Source: Burkholderiales bacterium
GTDB taxonomy: Bacteria > Pseudomonadota > Gammaproteobacteria > Burkholderiales > Thiobacteraceae
Length of the DNA: 64,000 nt
Direction of reading: 5' to 3'
NCBI GenBank assembly: GCA_023511995.1
Contig: JAIMAL010000015.1
Span: 1 to 64,000 of the forward strand
Positions 54,743 to 64,000 of this stretch are shown piece by piece; position 1 is the first letter of the stretch; each line of letters opens with the position of its first letter. The notes beneath the pieces are model-generated. The model searched no databases. It was not told the DNA's origin and saw only the letters and a program-made list of their open reading frames with translations. The position numbers were made by a program, and so were the translations under genes.

Positions 54743-54754
54743 ACGAAGCTTGCA
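54739..54754 (+). promoter_or_regulatory. Sigma-54 (-24/-12) promoter of the pilin-like gene
   Basis: TGGCACGAAGCTTGCA fits TGGCACG-N4-TTGCW at all defined positions. Transcription would start near 54765, 34 nt before the ATG. Type IV pilin genes are often sigma-54 dependent through PilR, which supports the call. Confidence 0.85.
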
Positions 54755-54798
54755 GGCAATGGGGCAGAATAACGACCATAAGACATGGAGAGCGGGTC

Positions 54799-55482
54799 AT
54801 GCAGGCAAAGCAGAGTGGCTTCACCCTGATCGAGATCGCCATCGTCCTGGTGATCATCGGGCTGCTCCTGGGCGGCGTGCTGAAGGGGCAGGAGCTCATC
54901 CAGAACGCCCGGGTGCGCAACATCATCGCCCAGCAGGATGGCATCAAGGCAGCCTTCTTCGGCTTTCAGGACCGTTACCGGGGTGTGCCCGGCGACTATC
55001 CGGCCACCCTTGCCAACCAGAACATCCCGGGGGCGGACACGGTTTGCGGTGGTGATGGCAACAGCCTCATCGAAGCCAAGACCGTAACCGGTTCACCCGA
55101 ATACGTCTGCGCCTGGTATCACCTCTCCAAGGCGGGTTTCATCACGGGCAATTACAGCGGCACCGGCACCGACTCCGATGCCAACAATTCCCCTGCCAAC
55201 CCCTTCGGCGGCCTCATCCAGCTGATCTTCGACAATGTCTATCTGGACACCACCCAAAACCCGCCGAAGGTACACAACATCAAAACGGGGATCAACATCC
55301 CCAGCACGGTGCTCGCCGAGGTGGACCGGAAAATCGACGATGGCAAGCCGGCGAGCGGCAGTTTCCGCTACTCCTCCTGGAACGTCCCTGAGGGCTCCGG
55401 TTGTGTGAGCGACACATCGGGGACCTGGACCTGGGACAACACCGGCGCCCAGACCGTCTGCGGCGGCGCCACCCTCTTCTGA
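54799..55482 (+). CDS. Type IV pilin-like / pseudopilin protein
   Basis: A 227-aa prepilin. The leader MQAKQSG is cut by a prepilin peptidase before FTLIEIAIVLVIIGLLLGGV, with Glu5 of the mature protein present. The globular part is Cys-containing and beta-rich (four Cys after the helix, including VCGGDGN and CVSDTSGTW). It stands alone, away from other pil or gsp genes, and is longer than a typical major pilin. Sigma-54 promoter upstream; convergent with the KefB/C-type gene. Confidence 0.85.
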   Translation: MQAKQSGFTLIEIAIVLVIIGLLLGGVLKGQELIQNARVRNIIAQQDGIKAAFFGFQDRYRGVPGDYPATLANQNIPGADTVCGGDGNSLIEAKTVTGSPEYVCAWYHLSKAGFITGNYSGTGTDSDANNSPANPFGGLIQLIFDNVYLDTTQNPPKVHNIKTGINIPSTVLAEVDRKIDDGKPASGSFRYSSWNVPEGSGCVSDTSGTWTWDNTGAQTVCGGATLF

Positions 55483-55488
55483 AACGCT

Positions 55489-57459
55489 TTAACCGCGGGT
55501 GAGGCGCAGCTCCGCAAGGGTGAGGTCCTCGGGCAGGCCCAGCAGGACCAGCGTGTCACCCGCTGCGAGGCGCAGCTCCGGCCCCGGCTGCACCCCGCGC
55601 ACGCCGTGGCGCCGCACCGCCGTCACCTGCACATTGAGGCTTTCCAGATCGATTTCCCCAAGACTGTGTCCCACCGTGGGCGCGCCCTCGGGAATGGTCA
55701 CCGTATAAAGCCGCGGCTGCACCGTCTCCGTACCTTCTGTTGCCGCTTCACTCAAGCCCAGGAAAAATGCCTTGAGCAGGGTGTAACGCCGCTCCCGCAC
55801 CTCGCGCACCCGCTTGACCACGCGGGAAGGCGGCACCCCCAGCAGCATCAGGGCGTGGGAAGCCAACATGAGGCTGCCTTCCAGTACCTCCGGCACCACC
55901 TCCTGGGCGCCCGCGGCGATGAGTTCATCCATGCGCGAATCGTCCAGGGTGCGCACCACCACCGGCAGCCCGGGGCGCGCCTGCTGCACCACCCGCAGCA
56001 CCTTGAGGGCGGAGTCCACATCGGCATAGGTCACCACCACCATGCGCGCCCGCGCCAGGCCCGCCGCCGTGAGCACCTCCAGCCGGCTGGCATCGCCATA
56101 GACCACACTCTCCCCCGCCGCGGCGGCCTGTTTCACCCGTACCGGATCGAGATCGAGGGCGATGAAGGCGATGTCCTCCTGCTCCAACAGGCGCGCCAGG
56201 GTCTGGCCGCTGCGGCCATAGCCGCAGACGATCACATGGTCGGCACGGCCAAAGCTCCGGGCGGCGATTTCATGGAGCTCCGCGGCGCGGCTCATCCATT
56301 CGCTGGCACAGAGGCGACGCACCAGTAGATCGCTGTGCTGGATGATGAGGGGGGCAAGGAGCATGGACAATAGCATCGCCGCCAGCACCGGTTGGGCGAT
56401 CGCCGACCCCAGCAAACCCTGGCTTCCCGCGAGCGCCAACAGCACCAGACCGAACTCCCCCGCCTGGGCGAGCGCCAGCCCCACCCGCCACGCATCGGCG
56501 CTGGTGGCGCCAAAAAGTCGCACCAGTCCCGCCACCAGGGCAAGCTTCCCCACCACGAGGGCGACGGTGAGCGCAAGCACGGTGGGAAGATGCGCCCACA
56601 CCTTGGCCGGGTCGAGTTGCATGCCCATGGTGATGAAGAAAAGCCCCAGTAGCACATCGCGGAAGGGCTTGATATCGGCTTCCACCTGATAGCGGTACTC
56701 GGTTTCGGAAATGAGCACGCCGGCCAGGAAGGCCCCCAGCGCCATGGACAGCTCGGCGCGTTCGGTAAGCCAGGCGAGCCCCAGGGTGACAAGAAGGACG
56801 TTGAGCACGAAAAGCTCCGGCGTCTTGCGCGCCGCCACTAGGGCGAACCAGGGGCGCATCAGCCGCTGCCCGAAAAAGAGAATGAGGGCCAGCGCTACCG
56901 CCGCCTTGAGCACGGCCAGCCCCAGGGTGAGGGCGAGCTCGCCCTGGCCGCGGGCCAGCGCCGGGATCAGAATCAGAAGCGGCACCACCGCCAGGTCCTG
57001 GAAGAGCAGCACGCCCACGATCTGCTGGCCGTGGCGGGAGCCAAGTTCGTGGCGTTCCGCCAGCAGCCGGCTGACGATGGCGGTGGAGGACATGGCCAGG
57101 ACACCGCCGAGGACGAAACCCACACGCCAGTCGAGCCCCGCGACGAGCGCGAGGCCAAGCACCAACAGAAGGGTTGCCGCCACCTGCAGCCCGCCGAGAC
57201 CAAACACCAGATGGCGCATCGCCTTGAGCTGGGCGAGGCTGAATTCGAGGCCGATGCTGAACATGAGGAAGACCACGCCGAACTCCGCCAGATAACGGGA
57301 TTCCACCGTGTCCGGCAGCAGGCCCCAGGCGTGGGGGCCGATGGCCACCCCCGCCGCCATGTAACCCAGCAGCGAAGGCAGGCGCAGCCAGCGGAACAGA
57401 GCAACGATGAAGACCGCGGCGGCAAGGAGGACGAGGACGAGTTCGAGGGTGCCGTGCAT
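55489..57459 (-). CDS. KefB/KefC-type monovalent cation:proton antiporter
   Basis: A 656-aa CPA2-family transporter. The N-terminal ~390 residues form the membrane exchanger (SLLGYMAAGVAIGPHAWGLL; LLFQDLAVVPLLILIP). A cytoplasmic TrkA-N domain follows (VIVCGYGRSGQTLARLLEQE), then a TrkA-C domain at the C-terminus. Probably exports K+ or Na+ in exchange for H+. ATG 57459 gives the family N-terminus. Divergent from kdsD. Confidence 0.93.
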   Translation of the reverse strand: MHGTLELVLVLLAAAVFIVALFRWLRLPSLLGYMAAGVAIGPHAWGLLPDTVESRYLAEFGVVFLMFSIGLEFSLAQLKAMRHLVFGLGGLQVAATLLLVLGLALVAGLDWRVGFVLGGVLAMSSTAIVSRLLAERHELGSRHGQQIVGVLLFQDLAVVPLLILIPALARGQGELALTLGLAVLKAAVALALILFFGQRLMRPWFALVAARKTPELFVLNVLLVTLGLAWLTERAELSMALGAFLAGVLISETEYRYQVEADIKPFRDVLLGLFFITMGMQLDPAKVWAHLPTVLALTVALVVGKLALVAGLVRLFGATSADAWRVGLALAQAGEFGLVLLALAGSQGLLGSAIAQPVLAAMLLSMLLAPLIIQHSDLLVRRLCASEWMSRAAELHEIAARSFGRADHVIVCGYGRSGQTLARLLEQEDIAFIALDLDPVRVKQAAAAGESVVYGDASRLEVLTAAGLARARMVVVTYADVDSALKVLRVVQQARPGLPVVVRTLDDSRMDELIAAGAQEVVPEVLEGSLMLASHALMLLGVPPSRVVKRVREVRERRYTLLKAFFLGLSEAATEGTETVQPRLYTVTIPEGAPTVGHSLGEIDLESLNVQVTAVRRHGVRGVQPGPELRLAAGDTLVLLGLPEDLTLAELRLTRG

Positions 57460-57541
57460 GGCGAATCGGTTTTTCTGGACCCGGTGCGAGTATATCAACC
57501 CGCCTGCCGGCGCCGGCGGGCCGCTGTTATACTTGCCCCCC

Positions 57542-58534
57542 ATGTCGCAAGCCCAATCCCAAGCCGCCCGCGCCAAGGCGCTTACCCTGGCGCGCGAGGT
57601 GTTGCAGATCGAAGCCCAGGCCGTGGCCGCCCTCGGCGAGCGCCTGGATGAGCGTTTTCTCACCGCCGTGGAACTCATCCTCCACTGCCGCGGCCGTGTG
57701 GTGGTGAGTGGCATGGGCAAGTCGGGACACATCGCGCGCAAGATCGCCTCCACCCTGGCCAGCACGGGCACCCCCGCCTTCTTCGTGCATCCGGCAGAGG
57801 CGAGTCACGGCGATCTGGGCATGATCACCCGCGAGGACGTGGTGATCGCCCTCTCCAATTCCGGGGAGAGCCCGGAGCTCCTCACCATCGTCCCCCTCAT
57901 CAAGCGCACCGGTGCCAAACTCATCGCGGTGACGGGCAAACCCCAGTCCAGCCTGGCGCGGGAAGCGGACGTGCATCTGGATGCGAGTGTCGCCCGTGAA
58001 GCCTGTCCCCTGGGGCTCGCCCCCACCGCCAGCACCACCGCGGCGCTCGCCCTGGGGGATGCGCTGGCGGTGGCCCTCCTCGATGCGCGTGGCTTCGGAC
58101 CGGAGGATTTCGCCCGCTCCCATCCAGGCGGGGCCCTGGGGCGCCGGCTGCTCGTCCACGTGGCAGACGTCATGCGCCGCGGCGAGGCCCTGCCCCGGGT
58201 GCAACCGGAGGCGAGCCTGCGCGATGCCCTCCTGGAAATGACGCGCAAGGGTATGGGCATGACGGCGGTGGTGGATGCCGAGGACCGGGTGGTGGGCATC
58301 TACACCGATGGTGATCTGCGTCGCAGCCTCGACCGCGGCTGTGACATCCACGCCACCCGAATCGGGGAAGTGATGACGCCCAACCCGCGCACCATCGCCC
58401 CGAGCCGGCTCGCCGCCGAAGCCGTGGAGCGCATGCAGCACCACAACATCTACAGCCTGCTGGTGGTAGATGAAGGCGGGCATCTCATCGGCGCCCTCAG
58501 CATGCACGATCTCATGCGTGCCGGCGTCGTCTAG
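57542..58534 (+). CDS. kdsD: Arabinose-5-phosphate isomerase KdsD
   Basis: Makes arabinose-5-phosphate for KDO, a lipopolysaccharide sugar; 330 aa. The N-terminal SIS domain has GRVVVSGMGKSGHIARKIAST, EASHGDLGMI and SNSGESPELL. Two CBS domains follow (VMRRGEALPRVQPEASL and VMTPNPRTIAPSRLA). A TTATACT -10 lies just upstream. First of the plus-strand kdsDC-lptCAB-rpoN cluster. Confidence 0.96.
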   Translation: MSQAQSQAARAKALTLAREVLQIEAQAVAALGERLDERFLTAVELILHCRGRVVVSGMGKSGHIARKIASTLASTGTPAFFVHPAEASHGDLGMITREDVVIALSNSGESPELLTIVPLIKRTGAKLIAVTGKPQSSLAREADVHLDASVAREACPLGLAPTASTTAALALGDALAVALLDARGFGPEDFARSHPGGALGRRLLVHVADVMRRGEALPRVQPEASLRDALLEMTRKGMGMTAVVDAEDRVVGIYTDGDLRRSLDRGCDIHATRIGEVMTPNPRTIAPSRLAAEAVERMQHHNIYSLLVVDEGGHLIGALSMHDLMRAGVV

Positions 58535-58544
58535 GAAACCGGCC

Positions 58545-59105
58545 ATGACCCGCCATCCGCCGCCTGCCAACGTGCTTTCCCTGGATGACGTGAATGCCCG
58601 CGCCCGTGCGCTTCGCCTCGTCATCTTCGACGTGGACGGCGTGCTCACCGACGGCGCGCTCTATCTTGCCGACGACGGGCAGGAAATGAAGGCCTTCTTC
58701 TCCCTCGACGGCCATGGCATGAAAATGCTCAAACGCTCCGGGGTGGAGCTTGCCATCATCACCGCGCGCAATTCCCAACTCATGGTGCATCGCGCGCGCA
58801 ACCTGGGCATCACCCACCTCTACCAGGGCGCGGAGGACAAGCTTACGGCCTATCAGCACCTGCTGCAGGAGCTGGACATCCCCCCGGAAAGCATCGCCTA
58901 CATGGGCGATGACGTCGTGGATTTGCCGGTCATGCGTCGCTGCGGACTTGCCATCACCGTGCCCGGGGCGCCGGAGATCGTCAAGCAATACGCCCATTAC
59001 ATCACCACGCTACCCGGCGGTCGCGGCGCAGTGCGCGAGGTGTGTGAACTCATCATGCGCGCCCAGGGTACCTGGGAGACGCAGCTTGCCCCTTATCTCA
59101 AATGA
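58545..59105 (+). CDS. kdsC: KDO-8-phosphate phosphatase KdsC
   Basis: A 186-aa HAD phosphatase that dephosphorylates KDO-8-phosphate. Motif I is VIFDVDGVLTDG, then LAIITARNS (motif II) and YMGDDVVDLPVM (motif IV). It follows kdsD by 10 bp and overlaps lptC by 4 bp (ATGA). Confidence 0.96.
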   Translation: MTRHPPPANVLSLDDVNARARALRLVIFDVDGVLTDGALYLADDGQEMKAFFSLDGHGMKMLKRSGVELAIITARNSQLMVHRARNLGITHLYQGAEDKLTAYQHLLQELDIPPESIAYMGDDVVDLPVMRRCGLAITVPGAPEIVKQYAHYITTLPGGRGAVREVCELIMRAQGTWETQLAPYLK

Positions 59106-59677
59106 ACCGCAATTTCGCCGCCTGGGCCGCCCTTGGCCTGCTGGGCCTGTTTGCGGCCCTCACCTACTGGCTGGCCCAGGTGGTGGAACCACCGCCGCCC
59201 AAACGCGACGGCAGCACCCGGCATGATCCCGATTTCATCGTCGAAAACTTCAGCGCACTGCGTTTGGGTGAGGATGGCCAACCGCGTTTCACCCTGGCGG
59301 CGGTGAAAATGACCCACTATCCCGACACCGAAACCACCGAGGTGGAACGGCCCCATTTCACCCGTTTCAGCCGGGAGGCACCGCCCCTGCATGTGCTGGC
59401 CCAGCGGGGCACCATCACCCGCGATGGCGAGCACGTCTATCTGCGCGACGACGTGCGGGTGATCCGCGAAGCGCGCGGCGAGCGGGGCGAGCTGGTGGTG
59501 ACCACCTCCTTCCTCCACCTGCAGCCGGAGAAGGAATTGGCGATGACCGACCAGGCGGTGACCATCACCGACAGACATACCCAGATCACGGGGGTTGGCT
59601 TAAAATTGGACGCCAAGGCCCGCCATTTGAAAATCCTCTCCCGCGTGAAAGTCCGCTATGCCAAGCCCCGTGTCTGA
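59102..59677 (+). CDS. lptC: LPS export protein LptC
   Basis: A 191-aa inner-membrane-anchored protein of the LPS transport bridge. One N-terminal membrane helix (AAWAALGLLGLFAALTYWL) precedes a periplasmic OstA-like beta-jellyroll (DFIVENFSALRLGEDGQPRFTLAA). Overlaps kdsC and, by 20 bp, lptA. Confidence 0.93.
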   Translation: MNRNFAAWAALGLLGLFAALTYWLAQVVEPPPPKRDGSTRHDPDFIVENFSALRLGEDGQPRFTLAAVKMTHYPDTETTEVERPHFTRFSREAPPLHVLAQRGTITRDGEHVYLRDDVRVIREARGERGELVVTTSFLHLQPEKELAMTDQAVTITDRHTQITGVGLKLDAKARHLKILSRVKVRYAKPRV

Positions 59678-60260
59678 AGCGCTGTGCCGCGCCGTGCCAG
59701 TGGCGTGCCTGCTATGCCTCCTTTTCGTGCCTTGTGCGCAGGCGGAAAAGGCCGACCGCGAAAAGCCCATCAACCTCGAGGCGGACACCATGGAGGTGGA
59801 CGACATGGCCAAGGTCAGCACCTACACGGGCAACGTCCGCCTCACCCAGGGCACGCTCCTCATCCTCGCCGACAAGCTGGTGGTGCGGCAGGACAAAGAC
59901 GGGTTTTCCAGCGCCACCGCCCTTGGCAATCCGGTGAGTTTCCGCCAGAAGCGGGAAGGGGTGGACGAATACATCGAAGGTTGGGCCAACCGCATCGAAT
60001 ATGACGGCCGGCGCGATCGCGTCGAGCTCTTCGGCAATGCGCGGGTGCGCCGCGGGCAGGACGAGGTGCGCGGCAGCTACATCGCTTATGACGCGCGCAC
60101 CGAGTTCTATCAGGTGAAGGGCGGGCCGGAAGCGGTGACAGAAACCAACCCGAAAGGGCGCGTGCGTGCGGTGATCCAGCCCAAGGCAAAGAATCCCCCG
60201 CCGCCTCCGGCGCCGGACGGGTTGCCACTGCGACCCGCCGCGCCGCCGCCCCAGCCCTGA
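59658..60260 (+). CDS. lptA: LPS transport periplasmic protein LptA
   Basis: A 200-aa OstA-family protein bridging inner and outer membranes. A signal peptide ([18 protein letters not shown]) leads to [15 protein letters not shown] and a beta-jellyroll ([21 protein letters not shown]). The proline-rich C-terminal tail is an extension. Located between lptC and lptB. Confidence 0.94.
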   Translation: MPSPVSEALCRAVPVACLLCLLFVPCAQAEKADREKPINLEADTMEVDDMAKVSTYTGNVRLTQGTLLILADKLVVRQDKDGFSSATALGNPVSFRQKREGVDEYIEGWANRIEYDGRRDRVELFGNARVRRGQDEVRGSYIAYDARTEFYQVKGGPEAVTETNPKGRVRAVIQPKAKNPPPPPAPDGLPLRPAAPPPQP

Positions 60261-60261
60261 C

Positions 60262-60984
<723 letters not shown>

Positions 60985-61113
60985 AGCCCGCAATCCCCAT
61001 CCATCTGCGGCGCATGCCGCGGCCGGGATCGGCCCGATGGAACCTTTCGGCCAGGCGCTCCGGTCGCAGCCAGAAGGCCGCGGATGCAACCGGCAGAAAG
61101 CTGGGCCAGCACC

Positions 61114-62553
61114 ATGAAACACAGTCTACAGCTCAAGCTTTCCCAGCAGCTCACGCTGACGCCGCAGCTGCAGCAATCCATTCGCCTTTTGCAATTGTCC
61201 ACCCTGGAGCTGCAGCAGGAGCTGGATGCCATCCTGCAGGAAAACCCCTTGCTGGAGCGCTGTGAGGGTGAGGCCGAAGACGAAGGCGACACCGTCTTTG
61301 GCGAAAGCATCACCAGCGGGGTCGCCGTGGACGGTGAAGAGGCCCCGGCGGAAGGGGAGACGGCAACGGCAGAGGTGGAGCCTCCGGAAAGCCTGTGGGA
61401 CCAGGACATCCCCGGCACAGGCAACCGGTCCGAGGACGAGGAAGGCGACTTCCCGCAATTGCCTGCCGGCGAGGAAACCCTGCGCGAGCATCTGCTCTGG
61501 CAGCTCAATCTGCTGCACGTCTCCGACCGCGACAAGCAGCTCATCGCCCTGCTCATCGATGCCCTCGACGAAGACGGCTACCTCAAGCAGCCCCTGGAAG
61601 AGATTGCCGAAATGCTGCCGGCGGAGCTGGAGGTCGATCCCCTCGAACTCACCGCCGCCCTCAAGCACCTGCAGAACATGGATCCGGCGGGAGTGGGCGC
61701 GCGCAACCTCGCCGAGTGTCTGCTGCTGCAGCTCGAGAACATCGACGCCGAGGAAGCCACCCGGCAGCTCGCCCGCACCATCGTCCGCGATCATCTCGAG
61801 CTGCTCGCCGGGCGCGATCTCAACAAGCTGAAAAAAGTCCTGCAGTGTTCCGATGAGGCGCTGCGCGCCGCCCGGGAATTGATCACCCGCTTGAACCCCC
61901 GCCCCGGTGCCGCCTTCGGCCGGGACGAAACCCGTTACATCGTCCACGATGTGGAGGTGCGCAAGGTGAAAGGGCGCTGGGTGGTGCGGCTCAACCCCGA
62001 CGCGGTGCCGCGGCTGCGCATCAACCGCGTCTATGCCGACATTCTGCGCCGCAACCGCAACGCCACCAGCAAGGAACTGGCGCAGCAGTTGCAGGAGGCA
62101 CGCTGGGTGATCCGCAACGTGCAGCAGCGTTTCGATACCATCCTGCGCGTCTCCCAGGCCATCGTCGACCGCCAGCGTCATTTCCTCGAGCACGGGGAAG
62201 TCGCCATGCGGCCCCTGGTGCTGCGGGAAATCGCCGAGGCGGTGGGGTTGCACGAATCCACCGTCTCCCGCGTGACCAGCCAGAAATACATGCTCACGCC
62301 GCGGGGCATTTTCGAGCTCAAGTATTTCTTCGGCAGCCATGTCTCCACCGACTCGGGCGGCGCCTGTTCCGCCACCGCCATCCGCGCCTTGATCAAGCAG
62401 CTCATCGCCGCGGAAGACAGCCGGCGTCCCCTCTCCGATGCCCAGATCGCCGACATCCTATCCAAGCAGGGCATCATCGTGGCGCGGCGCACCATCGCCA
62501 AATACCGTGAATCGCTGCAAATTCCGCCGGTCAATCTTCGCAAGTCCTTCTGA
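61114..62553 (+). CDS. rpoN: RNA polymerase sigma-54 factor
   Basis: A 479-aa sigma factor for -24/-12 promoters. Region I is Gln-rich (LKLSQQLTLTPQLQQSIRLLQ), an acidic region II follows, and the C-terminal RpoN box ARRTIAKYRESL recognises the -24 element. Two near-perfect targets, at 41525 and 54739, lie in this window. The start MKHSLQL is chosen over an upstream ATG in the same frame. Confidence 0.97.
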   Translation: MKHSLQLKLSQQLTLTPQLQQSIRLLQLSTLELQQELDAILQENPLLERCEGEAEDEGDTVFGESITSGVAVDGEEAPAEGETATAEVEPPESLWDQDIPGTGNRSEDEEGDFPQLPAGEETLREHLLWQLNLLHVSDRDKQLIALLIDALDEDGYLKQPLEEIAEMLPAELEVDPLELTAALKHLQNMDPAGVGARNLAECLLLQLENIDAEEATRQLARTIVRDHLELLAGRDLNKLKKVLQCSDEALRAARELITRLNPRPGAAFGRDETRYIVHDVEVRKVKGRWVVRLNPDAVPRLRINRVYADILRRNRNATSKELAQQLQEARWVIRNVQQRFDTILRVSQAIVDRQRHFLEHGEVAMRPLVLREIAEAVGLHESTVSRVTSQKYMLTPRGIFELKYFFGSHVSTDSGGACSATAIRALIKQLIAAEDSRRPLSDAQIADILSKQGIIVARRTIAKYRESLQIPPVNLRKSF

Positions 62554-62563
62554 GGAGAGCACC

Positions 62564-62884
62564 ATGAACCTGACGCTTACCGGGCATCACGTGGAAGTCA
62601 CGCCGCCGCTGCGCGACTATGTGAAAACCAAGCTGGAAAGGATCACGCGCCATTTCGACCACGTGATCGACGTCAACGTCATCCTCTCGGTGGAGAAGCT
62701 GGTTAAGAAGGCGGAAGCCAGTATTCATGTAAGCGGCAAGGCGATCTTCGCCGAAAGCCAGGATGCGGACATGTACGCCGCCATCGACGCCCTCGCCGAC
62801 AAGCTGGACCGCCAGGTGCTCAAGCACAAGGAAAAAAACGGCGGACATGGCCGGGACACGCTCAAACGCCAGGCGGCGGAATAG
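62564..62884 (+). CDS. hpf: Ribosome hibernation promoting factor (short form)
   Basis: A 106-aa ribosome-binding protein (HPF/YfiA family) that stalls ribosomes in stationary phase. The motif LTLTGHHVEVTPPLRDYV and the basic helix KLERITRHFDHV are present. Short length fits the HPF that forms 100S dimers with RMF. It follows rpoN as in many proteobacteria. Confidence 0.95.
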   Translation: MNLTLTGHHVEVTPPLRDYVKTKLERITRHFDHVIDVNVILSVEKLVKKAEASIHVSGKAIFAESQDADMYAAIDALADKLDRQVLKHKEKNGGHGRDTLKRQAAE

Positions 62885-62908
62885 GCCGCGCCGCGCGCTG
62901 GCCCGATC

Positions 62909-63367
62909 ATGACACACCTCGCCGACCTGCTCGCGCCGGAACACATCCTCCTCGATGTGGCCGCCGCCAGCAAGGAAGCCCTGTACGAGGAACTGGGCCG
63001 GCGCCTTGCCGCTTCCCTCCTGGTGCCCGCCAAAACCATCACCGGCAGTCTGCTGGCGCGGGAGAAACTCGGTTCCACTGCACTGGGTCATGGCGTGGCC
63101 ATCCCCCACGGCCGGATGAAAGGGCTGAAAAAGGCCGTCGCCTGTTTCGTCCGCCTGCTTAAGCCCATCCCCTTCGGTGCCCCGGACGGTCAGCCGGTGC
63201 GTCTGGTGGTGGTGCTGCTGGTTCCCGAGCAGGCCACGGACCTGCACTTGCAGATCCTCTCGGAACTGGCGCATCTGCTGGGTGATCCGGCGATGCGCCA
63301 GGCGCTTGCGCAAACCACCGATCCCCTTCACGTCCACCGTCTGTTCGCCAGCCATGCCGCAGATTAG
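62909..63367 (+). CDS. ptsN: Nitrogen-regulatory PTS IIA protein PtsN
   Basis: A 152-aa EIIA-Ntr protein. The phosphorylated His67 lies in GHGVAIPHGRM. It controls potassium transport and other targets rather than sugar uptake. It overlaps hprK by 14 bp. Confidence 0.95.
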   Translation: MTHLADLLAPEHILLDVAAASKEALYEELGRRLAASLLVPAKTITGSLLAREKLGSTALGHGVAIPHGRMKGLKKAVACFVRLLKPIPFGAPDGQPVRLVVVLLVPEQATDLHLQILSELAHLLGDPAMRQALAQTTDPLHVHRLFASHAAD

Positions 63368-64000
63368 CGTTGCCCGCCTCTTCGAGGACATGCATGCCAA
63401 GCTTCAGCTCGTCTGGGTGGCAGGCGTCACCGGAGGCCATCGCATCCTCACCAGCGAGACGGTATCGAAACCGTCCCTTGCCCTCGTCGGCCATCTCAAC
63501 TTCGTCCATCCCAACCGGGTGCAGGTGCTGGGTTGCGCGGAAATGGACTACCTGCGCAGCCTCGACGAAGCGGGCCTCAGGCAGGCCATCGACAATCTGT
63601 TCTCTACTGAACTTGCCGCAGTCATCGTCGCCAACAACGAAGCCGTGCCCCAGGTGCTGCTGGATGCCGCCAACCGCACGGAAACACCCCTCTTCACCAC
63701 ACCGCAGGAAAGCCCGCGGCTGATGCAGCTTCTCCAGCACTATCTGAGCAAGACCCTGGCGGAATGCGTCACCCTGCACGGCGTCTTCATGGAGGTGATG
63801 GGGATTGGCGTCCTCATCACCGGCGAGTCTGCCATCGGCAAGAGTGAGCTCGCCCTGGAACTCATCAGCCGCGGCCACCGGCTGATTGCCGACGACGTGG
63901 TGGAGGTCTATCAGGCCTCCCCGGACACCCTGGAGGGACGCTGCCCCTCCCTGCTCCAGGATTTCATCGAGGTGCGTGGCCTGGGCATCCTCAACATCCG
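63354..64000 (+). CDS. hprK: HPr kinase/phosphorylase, truncated by the window end
   Basis: The frame from ATG 63354 stays open to the end of the window (216 codons), so only the N-terminal part is seen. The start reads MPQISVARLFEDM. The P-loop GESAIGKS lies at residues ~157-164, followed by the conserved HRLIADDVVEV and RGLGILNI. It phosphorylates HPr as part of the nitrogen PTS with ptsN. The 3' end lies beyond the window. Confidence 0.95.
   Translation, partial: MPQISVARLFEDMHAKLQLVWVAGVTGGHRILTSETVSKPSLALVGHLNFVHPNRVQVLGCAEMDYLRSLDEAGLRQAIDNLFSTELAAVIVANNEAVPQVLLDAANRTETPLFTTPQESPRLMQLLQHYLSKTLAECVTLHGVFMEVMGIGVLITGESAIGKSELALELISRGHRLIADDVVEVYQASPDTLEGRCPSLLQDFIEVRGLGILNI

Overview
The window is a GC-rich, gene-dense chromosomal segment. 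It most likely comes from a betaproteobacterium with a sulfur-oxidising lifestyle (Thiobacillus/Sulfuritalea/Thiobacter-like). The evidence is gene order and family content: trxA-rho, xerC-DUF484-dapF, an SAH riboswitch before ahcY, kdsDC-lptCAB-rpoN-hpf-ptsN-hprK, and a cytoplasmic sulfite dehydrogenase (SoeABC) next to rhodanese-TusA-DsrE sulfur-transfer genes. There is no rRNA, CRISPR array or complete mobile element.

Layout. 1-1.5 kb: a persulfide-dioxygenase-like beta-lactamase-fold protein and an ArsR-rhodanese fusion regulator, with a 16-bp palindrome between them. 1.6-2.06 kb: a 162-bp tandem repeat that copies the 3' end of rho. 2-4.3 kb: rho, trxA and fdxA. 4.3-10.7 kb: an AddB/AddA-like nuclease-helicase pair and a Mut7-C protein. 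10.7-14.7 kb: DUF2069, HugZ-like and YihY-type proteins and a large PilZ-like protein. 14.8-18.2 kb: a zinc-type ABC permease and binding protein with a porin-like barrel, but no ATPase gene. 18.3-26.2 kb: a compact minus-strand run (RlmI-like methyltransferase, XerC, DUF484, DapF, Sel1-repeat protein, CoA-binding protein, methyltransferase, two LpxL-type acyltransferases). 26.2-29.8 kb: the activated-methyl cycle (metK, SAH riboswitch, ahcY, metF).

29.9-40.7 kb is the most distinctive region. One minus-strand unit encodes a lipoate-binding GcvH-like protein (LbpA type), two radical SAM proteins (LipS1/LipS2 type), a lipoate-protein-ligase-like protein and a geranylgeranyl-reductase-like flavoprotein (LipT type). 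This is the set used to make and attach lipoate for the sHdr sulfur-oxidation pathway. Upstream, behind a strong intrinsic terminator, lie dsrE, tusA and rhd, with two good promoters each overlapped or followed by a dyad, and then soeABC. No sHdr genes (hdrC1B1A-like) are in the window. The inferred chemistry is delivery of sulfane sulfur through Rhd/TusA/DsrE to an sHdr-LbpA system encoded elsewhere, with the resulting sulfite oxidised by SoeABC.

41-55.5 kb: tRNA-Thr(UGU), a second PilZ-like protein behind a near-perfect sigma-54 promoter, ppx-phoU, rpiA, ilvA, an aldehyde dehydrogenase, a soluble lytic transglycosylase, an orphan sensor kinase, an ABC permease, and a lone type IV pilin-like gene behind a second near-perfect sigma-54 promoter. 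55.5-64 kb: a KefB/C-type antiporter, then the plus-strand LPS-transport and nitrogen-PTS cluster, which includes rpoN itself. The cluster runs off the window inside hprK.

Points most worth checking: the regulated sulfur-transfer/lipoate locus without sHdr, the two sigma-54 promoters each next to a GC-rich inverted repeat, the pair of paralogous PilZ-like proteins, and the rho-derived tandem repeat.
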